Source: Bacillota bacterium
Lineage (GTDB): Bacteria; Bacillota_I; Bacilli_A; Erysipelotrichales; Erysipelotrichaceae
Assembly: GCA_023388535.1 (NCBI GenBank)
Contig: JAEWFZ010000048.1
Coordinates: 1-19,039 of the forward strand
DNA: 19,039 nucleotides
Direction: 5' to 3'
In this document: positions 15,188 through 19,039 of the stretch, piece after piece
Numbering within the stretch: the stretch's first letter is position 1
Layout of the letters: each line of letters starts with the position of its first letter
Position numbers and translations under genes: made by a program
Notes under the pieces: generated by a model
The model's database searches: none
What the model was told of the DNA's origin: nothing
The model's input: only the letters and a program-made list of their open reading frames with translations

Positions 15188-15573
15188 TTTAATCCCCTTT
15201 CATTATACTGATAATAGACTTGAGCTTTTTGTATTAACAAATCGCCTGTATACAATTCATAATTCACCGTAAGAGAATCCTTTGTATTAATTATTTCTTG
15301 GGTTTTAACCTCGAAGAACTGTTCCCCATATGGAGTTCTCATCGTTGCTTGTGTTTTACGATTAAGAGCACATTGAATGATGGTCTTTGATTCCTCGGAT
15401 GTTCGCTCAATATTAACCCCTTGAGCATCAAAGGAAACTAGGACGTTGGCTTTACTTGTTGGTTCGATGTATTGGATATACAAAATCTTGTCCGTAGAAA
15501 ATACTTCAGCATTATCAATTTCAAATTTTGAATTGGAATCTAGAGTTTTTATTCTTACCAATAAGTGTTTCAC
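15184..15573 (-). CDS. ywiB: DUF1934 (YwiB-like) protein
   Basis: This 129-residue, beta-strand-rich protein of the DUF1934/YwiB family has a predicted calycin-like barrel and unknown function. It contains alternating polar strands ending in the family-typical VNYELYTGD and KAQVYYQY segment. B. subtilis ywiB also lies close to rpoE (with argS between), which supports the assignment. The start is GTG at 15573 with AAAAGGATG about 8 bases upstream; no in-frame ATG fits. It is translationally coupled to rpoE. Confidence 0.82.
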   Translation of the reverse strand: MKHLLVRIKTLDSNSKFEIDNAEVFSTDKILYIQYIEPTSKANVLVSFDAQGVNIERTSEESKTIIQCALNRKTQATMRTPYGEQFFEVKTQEIINTKDSLTVNYELYTGDLLIQKAQVYYQYNERGLN

Positions 15574-15601
15574 AAGATCATCCTTTTCTGTGTCAAAATG
15601 T

Positions 15602-15629
15602 ATTATAGCGATACCTAAAAATAAGTCAA
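15602..15629 (-). promoter_or_regulatory. Promoter of ywiB-rpoE
   Basis: TTGACT (15629-15624), a 16-base spacer and a perfect TATAAT (15607-15602) lie on the minus strand. The expected start is near 15595, about 20 bases before the GTG start codon. Confidence 0.75.
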
Positions 15630-15772
15630 TATAAACGATAAAATTTTACCAATTATTATTGTTACTTTTATTTTGTTAATTGTTAAAGCAATCACCATTT
15701 CTCATTATATAATTTCAAAAACTTGATTAATAAATTAACTAAGGACTCAAAAAAGAAGCTAGCAAGACAAAC

Positions 15773-15810
15773 AAAAAAGGCTGTAATCAAACAGACTGAA
15801 TAAACTCAGT
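15773..15810 (-). terminator. Possible weak terminator after the pepP-like gene
   Basis: Two small adjacent stem-loops on the minus strand, ACTGA/TCAGT (15810-15795) and CTGT/ACAG (15794-15781), are followed by a run of six T (15778-15773). The stems are short, so termination would be inefficient. No other terminator is seen downstream of the operon. Confidence 0.4.
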
Positions 15811-15833
15811 AGATGACATACAACCTCTCGTTA

Positions 15834-17069
15834 TTAAGCGTTCATCAAGGCTTCGATTTCATCGGTAGTTTTGATTACATCCTCACAGAGATCAATACAA
15901 CCATTTTCAGTAATCAATAAATCGTTTTCGATACGAATCCCAATATTTTCTTCAGCAATATACAGCCCTGGTTCGTTAGTAATCACATGACCGGCTTCTA
16001 GTTTAAGCCCCATCACTCCACCAACATCATGGGTATCCAATCCTAAGAAATGGGAAACAGAGTGATAGTAGTATTTGGTAACTTCCGATTTATTTTTAAT
16101 TAGACCGATGGCTTCAAGCTTTTCAGCATAATAATCAATGACTATTTGATTAAGTTGAGCTAAGGTTACGCCTGGTTTTGCGGCTTGTTTAACCTCTTCC
16201 ATGGCGCCCAAAACAATGTCGTATAGCTGTTTTTGACGTTCGCTAAATTTGCCCGATACCGGATACGTTCTAGATATATCCGCGCCGTAACCATCCTTTT
16301 TAGCGCCTAAGTCAAACAAACATAATTCATTAGCTTCGCTAAGACGATCATTAGAAACATAATGTAAAATCACGCCATTAGGACCCGAGGCACAGATGGA
16401 ATCAAACATCTCACTCGCCCCTGCTTTGTTAAATTCATACAAAACCTCTGCCAAATACTGATACTCATATTGATTCGGTTTCATCTGAGATAACATGCGA
16501 CGTAAGCCTTTATCGGTAATCTTGATAGCGGCCTTAATCTTTTCAATTTCAGATTCATCCTTAACCAAACGTAATTTGGCTATCTTTTTGGAAACATTTT
16601 TTAGTTTCAATAAAGGATATAAATCTTTAATTTTCTTAGCAAATTGTTCTGCTGGAGATTTAATCGCCTCAAAACTTAAGCGATCGCTATCTAAAAGCAT
16701 CGTCTCTATGCCATTGAAATGTAATTGGCGAGCGACAAAACCTTCAAAGTTGGAGAGAAAATTAACCTGTTCGATGCCGGAGATTTCTCTAGCTTGATGG
16801 GGACGGATATAAATTCCCACCCATTTTTCCATCATTTCATCTATTTCTCGAATAAACAAATAGCTAGTATTTAGTTCATCGGTTTTCAACAAAACTAAGA
16901 TGGCTTCCGGTTCTTCAATACCGGTTAAATAATAGAAATTACGGTTAGACTCGAAGGGATATTCCCCATCCGCGGACTTCCTAACTGGACTTCCTGAAAA
17001 CAAGATAGTCATACTATCGTTTGGTAATTTCTTTAATAATTTTTCACGTCGTTTTTGATAATTATTCAT
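15834..17069 (-). CDS. pepP: Xaa-Pro aminopeptidase (aminopeptidase P)
   Basis: This 411-residue M24 metallopeptidase removes the N-terminal residue from peptides with proline in second position. The N-terminal aminopeptidase-P domain (about 1-150) has FSGSPVRKSADGEYPFESN and FYYLTGIEEPEA. The catalytic domain has all metal ligands: Asp253 (LFDLGA), Asp264 (GADISRTYP), His340 (HSVSHFLGLDTHD), Glu366 (TNEPGLYI) and Glu381 (IRIENDL). The presence of this N-terminal domain separates it from the shorter M24 enzyme at 13765-14808. The ATG overlaps the HD-protein stop by 8 bases, and it is the last gene of an ispF-led operon. Confidence 0.93.
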   Translation of the reverse strand: MNNYQKRREKLLKKLPNDSMTILFSGSPVRKSADGEYPFESNRNFYYLTGIEEPEAILVLLKTDELNTSYLFIREIDEMMEKWVGIYIRPHQAREISGIEQVNFLSNFEGFVARQLHFNGIETMLLDSDRLSFEAIKSPAEQFAKKIKDLYPLLKLKNVSKKIAKLRLVKDESEIEKIKAAIKITDKGLRRMLSQMKPNQYEYQYLAEVLYEFNKAGASEMFDSICASGPNGVILHYVSNDRLSEANELCLFDLGAKKDGYGADISRTYPVSGKFSERQKQLYDIVLGAMEEVKQAAKPGVTLAQLNQIVIDYYAEKLEAIGLIKNKSEVTKYYYHSVSHFLGLDTHDVGGVMGLKLEAGHVITNEPGLYIAEENIGIRIENDLLITENGCIDLCEDVIKTTDEIEALMNA

Positions 17070-18303
17070 AACTCTCTCTTTCTAATGGGAAAAACACCTT
17101 CTTATCGACTTCAATATTGGCTTTAATTACCGCATCTACGATGGGTGAAACCAAGGATAATTCTGTTATCGATAAATCATCTTTTTCTAAAACCCAGATT
17201 GGATTACCTTTATCACTATCGTAAGGAATATATGGTTTTTGGTGGGCTAAATCGACTTGTACATAGTAGTTTGGATCAAAACCATGAAGCCGTACCGATT
17301 CTTGGATATTCTCTAATTGAGCGTCATCAAAGTAATCGACAAATTTTAATAGATCACGTTCCAGTACCCGGCGCGTTAAATCCCTTAGGATCTGATCCGT
17401 GGATTCTTTAGCTAACATCTTAAATCCATGAAGCATGGTATCTTCATCTAAGAATAGATGTTGTTCAACGGTCACAGCTTGGCCATCTAAGAAGGGAATT
17501 AGATACGGAACGATCGCTTTAATCTCATCTGGATTTTCTTGATATACTTCTTTCAATCGTTTAAATAATTTCAATAAGAGAATTTCAAAAGCCCGAGAAG
17601 TCGGATGATAATAAACTTGCCAGTACATTTGATAACGGGCCATGATATAGTCCTCTACCGCGGCGATTCCAGAAGCTTTGACAACCACTTTATTATCGCG
17701 AATACGCATCGTTCTCAAAATACGTTCCAAATCGTATTTACCATAACTAACACCCGTATAGAAAGCATCTCTGAGCAAATAATCCATGCGGTCACAATCC
17801 AATTGTGCCGAAACTAATTGATAAAGGATGGGGTTAGGGTGACGATGTTCTAAAATTGAGATCACTTCCTCGGGTAAACTCTCCCTTTCTTGACGAAGGA
17901 CTTGATTAACTTGAGTATCACCAGCAATGATGGCAATACTCATCGCTTCATGATGAACCATCGAGATTTGTTCAAACGCATGGCTATAAGGGCCATGACC
18001 GATGTCATGTAACAAGGCCGCGCAAAGTAAGGCTTGTTCTTCCTCATAAGTGATGTGTTTTTTAATATCTTTTATTTCATTAATCATTCGTCGCGCTATT
18101 TCATAGACGCCCAAAGAATGGGAAAAGCGTGAATGTTCCGCACCATGATAGACTTGATAAGTTCCGCCGAGCTGATGGATTCTACGTAAGCGTTGAAATT
18201 CTTTTGTATCCAACAAATTCCATATCACCGGTTCGACTATGCGTACATATTCATGAACCGGGTCTCTAAGGACCTTCATTTCTGACAATTTTTTCTCGTT
18301 CAT
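17062..18303 (-). CDS. HD-domain phosphohydrolase (YwfO/EF1143-like dNTPase family)
   Basis: This 413-residue HD-superfamily protein is related to B. subtilis YwfO, E. faecalis EF1143 and more distantly SAMHD1, enzymes that hydrolyse dNTPs to nucleoside and triphosphate. The N-terminal DPVHEYVRI and FQRLRRIHQLG are typical of the group. The metal site is formed by HSRFSHSLG (His62), LLHDIGHGPYSH (His99-Asp100) and an Asp in QLDCDRMDYLLRD. A second helical region follows to the end. The ATG overlaps the ispF stop by 4 bases (ATGA). Activity and preferred nucleotide are inferred from family members; some need a dNTP activator. A role in control of deoxynucleotide pools is plausible. Confidence 0.88.
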   Translation of the reverse strand: MNEKKLSEMKVLRDPVHEYVRIVEPVIWNLLDTKEFQRLRRIHQLGGTYQVYHGAEHSRFSHSLGVYEIARRMINEIKDIKKHITYEEEQALLCAALLHDIGHGPYSHAFEQISMVHHEAMSIAIIAGDTQVNQVLRQERESLPEEVISILEHRHPNPILYQLVSAQLDCDRMDYLLRDAFYTGVSYGKYDLERILRTMRIRDNKVVVKASGIAAVEDYIMARYQMYWQVYYHPTSRAFEILLLKLFKRLKEVYQENPDEIKAIVPYLIPFLDGQAVTVEQHLFLDEDTMLHGFKMLAKESTDQILRDLTRRVLERDLLKFVDYFDDAQLENIQESVRLHGFDPNYYVQVDLAHQKPYIPYDSDKGNPIWVLEKDDLSITELSLVSPIVDAVIKANIEVDKKVFFPLERESYE

Positions 18304-18782
18304 ACAGTTACCTTTTTTACTAGGACAACGGCTTGAGCCATCACACCTTCTTGACGGCCAATGTAGCCCAGGGACTCGCCACGAGTCGCTTTTAGATTAA
18401 GTTGGTCACTATCAATCTTTAAGATGGTACAAAGATTTTCTTTCATAGTCTTGATGTATTTAGCTAATTTAGGTTTTTCAATTAAAACTAAACTATCGAT
18501 ATTTACAATCTGATAGCCTTTAGATTCCACTAACTCGACCACTTGAGCGAGTAGTTCTAGTGAATTTGAATCCTTAAACTTAGGATCTGTATCGGGAAAA
18601 TGGGTTCCCAAATCGCCCAAAGCCAAAGCACCAATTAAGGCTTCGGCAATCGCATGCGTTAAGACATCCGCATCACTATGTCCTAAAAGACCTAAGTCAT
18701 GAGGAATCTCAACGCCACCTAAGATTAACTTACGGCCTTTAACCAGTTGATGAATATCACTGGATTGTCCAATTCTATACAT
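18300..18782 (-). CDS. ispF: 2-C-methyl-D-erythritol 2,4-cyclodiphosphate synthase
   Basis: This 160-residue enzyme of the MEP isoprenoid pathway turns CDP-methylerythritol 2-phosphate into the cyclodiphosphate with loss of CMP; the family works as a trimer with zinc. Seen here: SDIHQL (Asp9, His11), KLILGGVEIP, GLLGHSDADVLTHAI (His43), HFPDTDPKF and a C-terminal ESLGYIGRQEGV. The conserved early GHGFDVH is GQSSDIH, and the common KATTNEKLG is KATRGESLG; both are mild variants with the metal ligands kept. The start is MYRIG, with AGGTGG about 8 bases upstream; seven further in-frame codons upstream run through that ribosome site. No ispD fusion, unlike many Bacteria. First gene of an overlapping three-gene operon. 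Confidence 0.96.
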   Translation of the reverse strand: MYRIGQSSDIHQLVKGRKLILGGVEIPHDLGLLGHSDADVLTHAIAEALIGALALGDLGTHFPDTDPKFKDSNSLELLAQVVELVESKGYQIVNIDSLVLIEKPKLAKYIKTMKENLCTILKIDSDQLNLKATRGESLGYIGRQEGVMAQAVVLVKKVTV

Positions 18783-18804
18783 AGTTTCACCACCTAATAT
18801 CATT

Positions 18805-18813
18805 ATTATATCA
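18805..18813 (-). promoter_or_regulatory. Extended -10 promoter of the ispF operon
   Basis: TGATATAAT on the minus strand is a TG-N-TATAAT element. It would start transcripts about 16 bases before the ispF ATG. No convincing -35 box is present. Confidence 0.6.
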
Positions 18814-18921
18814 TTAATTGAAGGCCTTTAATTCGTGGAGGAATTTGAAATATTTATTTCTTCCTTGTCCTTTAGACTTTTGATAATCAGACTTTCCAAT
18901 TTGTTAAATACGATAATCATA

Positions 18922-19039
18922 ACCACTTGTAGAACAAGTGGTATGTCAAGCCCTTAAAGGGCCTGTTGCTGCCTAGTCCTGCGACTATTGAAGCCTGACA
19001 GCTGCAGCGTTCTCACAGACTTGCCACTCAAAGTGGCTT
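18922..19039. other. Stem-loop-rich, GC-richer element, cut by the window edge
   Basis: At least four inverted repeats follow one another: ACCACTTGT/ACAAGTGGT (18922-18942, 3-base loop), GCCC/GGGC (18950-18962), GCTGC/GCAGC (18968-18972 with 19004-19008) enclosing TAGTC/GACTA (18974-18987), and GCCACT/AGTGGC (19023-19037, CAA loop). Base composition is visibly richer in G and C than the AT-rich spacer before it, and no reading frame of note is present. This fits the hairpin-rich end of an IS200/IS605-type element or a structured RNA, but neither is shown: no transposase is in the window. The strand is undetermined. Confidence 0.5.

Noticed and set aside
1..19039. Mycoplasma-type code with TGA as Trp
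   Set aside because: Conserved Trp positions are TGG, and TGA ends several genes exactly at ATGA or TTGA overlaps.
1..19039. CRISPR arrays, tRNA or rRNA genes, phage genes
   Set aside because: No regular repeat-spacer pattern, no cloverleaf-like sequence and no phage-type proteins were seen.

Overview
The window looks like a chromosomal segment of a low-GC Gram-positive bacterium (Bacillota; Bacilli, Erysipelotrichia or a non-parasitic Acholeplasma/Izemoplasma-like lineage). The basis is AT-rich DNA with strong AGGAGG-type ribosome binding sites, an RNA polymerase delta subunit gene (rpoE) next to a YwiB/DUF1934 gene, a Gram-positive pyrG leader, a YwfO-type HD protein and the MEP-pathway enzyme IspF. 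Tryptophan is written TGG and TGA is used as a stop, so the code is standard. The genus cannot be fixed from this sequence alone.

Layout. (1) 1-779, minus: 3' part of an ABC-2-type membrane permease gene whose reading frame appears to shift near its end and run off the window. (2) 945-8649, plus: a tightly packed six-gene operon with a DUF1801 protein, GH1 beta-glucosidase, GH36 alpha-galactosidase, GPH (MelB-type) sugar:cation symporter, GH13 oligo-1,6-glucosidase-like enzyme with an extra N-terminal domain, and a small helix-turn-helix protein. Almost all junctions overlap or abut. Its promoter is preceded by three direct repeats at exact 11-bp spacing. (3) 8650-11423, minus: a four-gene operon with an AlkD-like DNA alkylation repair protein, a second DUF1801/YdhG-like protein, a Gfo/Idh/MocA oxidoreductase and a metallophosphoesterase. 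(4) 11546-13274, minus: pyrG with its own promoter, a GGGC-type attenuator leader and a strong terminator. (5) 13360-13764: a small single-pass membrane protein gene and a puzzling neighbouring open frame. (6) 13765-15629, minus: ywiB (DUF1934), rpoE, a terminator, then an M24 peptidase. (7) 15834-18782, minus: an overlapping operon ispF, HD phosphohydrolase, M24 aminopeptidase P. (8) 18922-19039: a stem-loop-rich, relatively GC-rich element cut by the window edge.

How it works together. The plus-strand operon reads as a self-contained system for importing non-phosphorylated oligosaccharides by cation symport and cleaving alpha-galactosyl, beta-glucosyl and alpha-1,6-glucosyl bonds in the cytoplasm. 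The GH1 active site lacks the features of 6-phospho-glycosidases, in agreement with the non-PTS transporter. The right half is housekeeping: nucleotide synthesis and clean-up, transcription, proline-peptide turnover and isoprenoid synthesis.

The most notable observations are a CTP synthase whose glutaminase nucleophile cysteine is replaced by glycine while the rest of the enzyme is intact; a readable reiterative-transcription attenuator in front of that same gene; the 11-bp-periodic repeats before the sugar operon; the unexplained N-terminal domain on the GH13 enzyme; and the structured element at the right edge.
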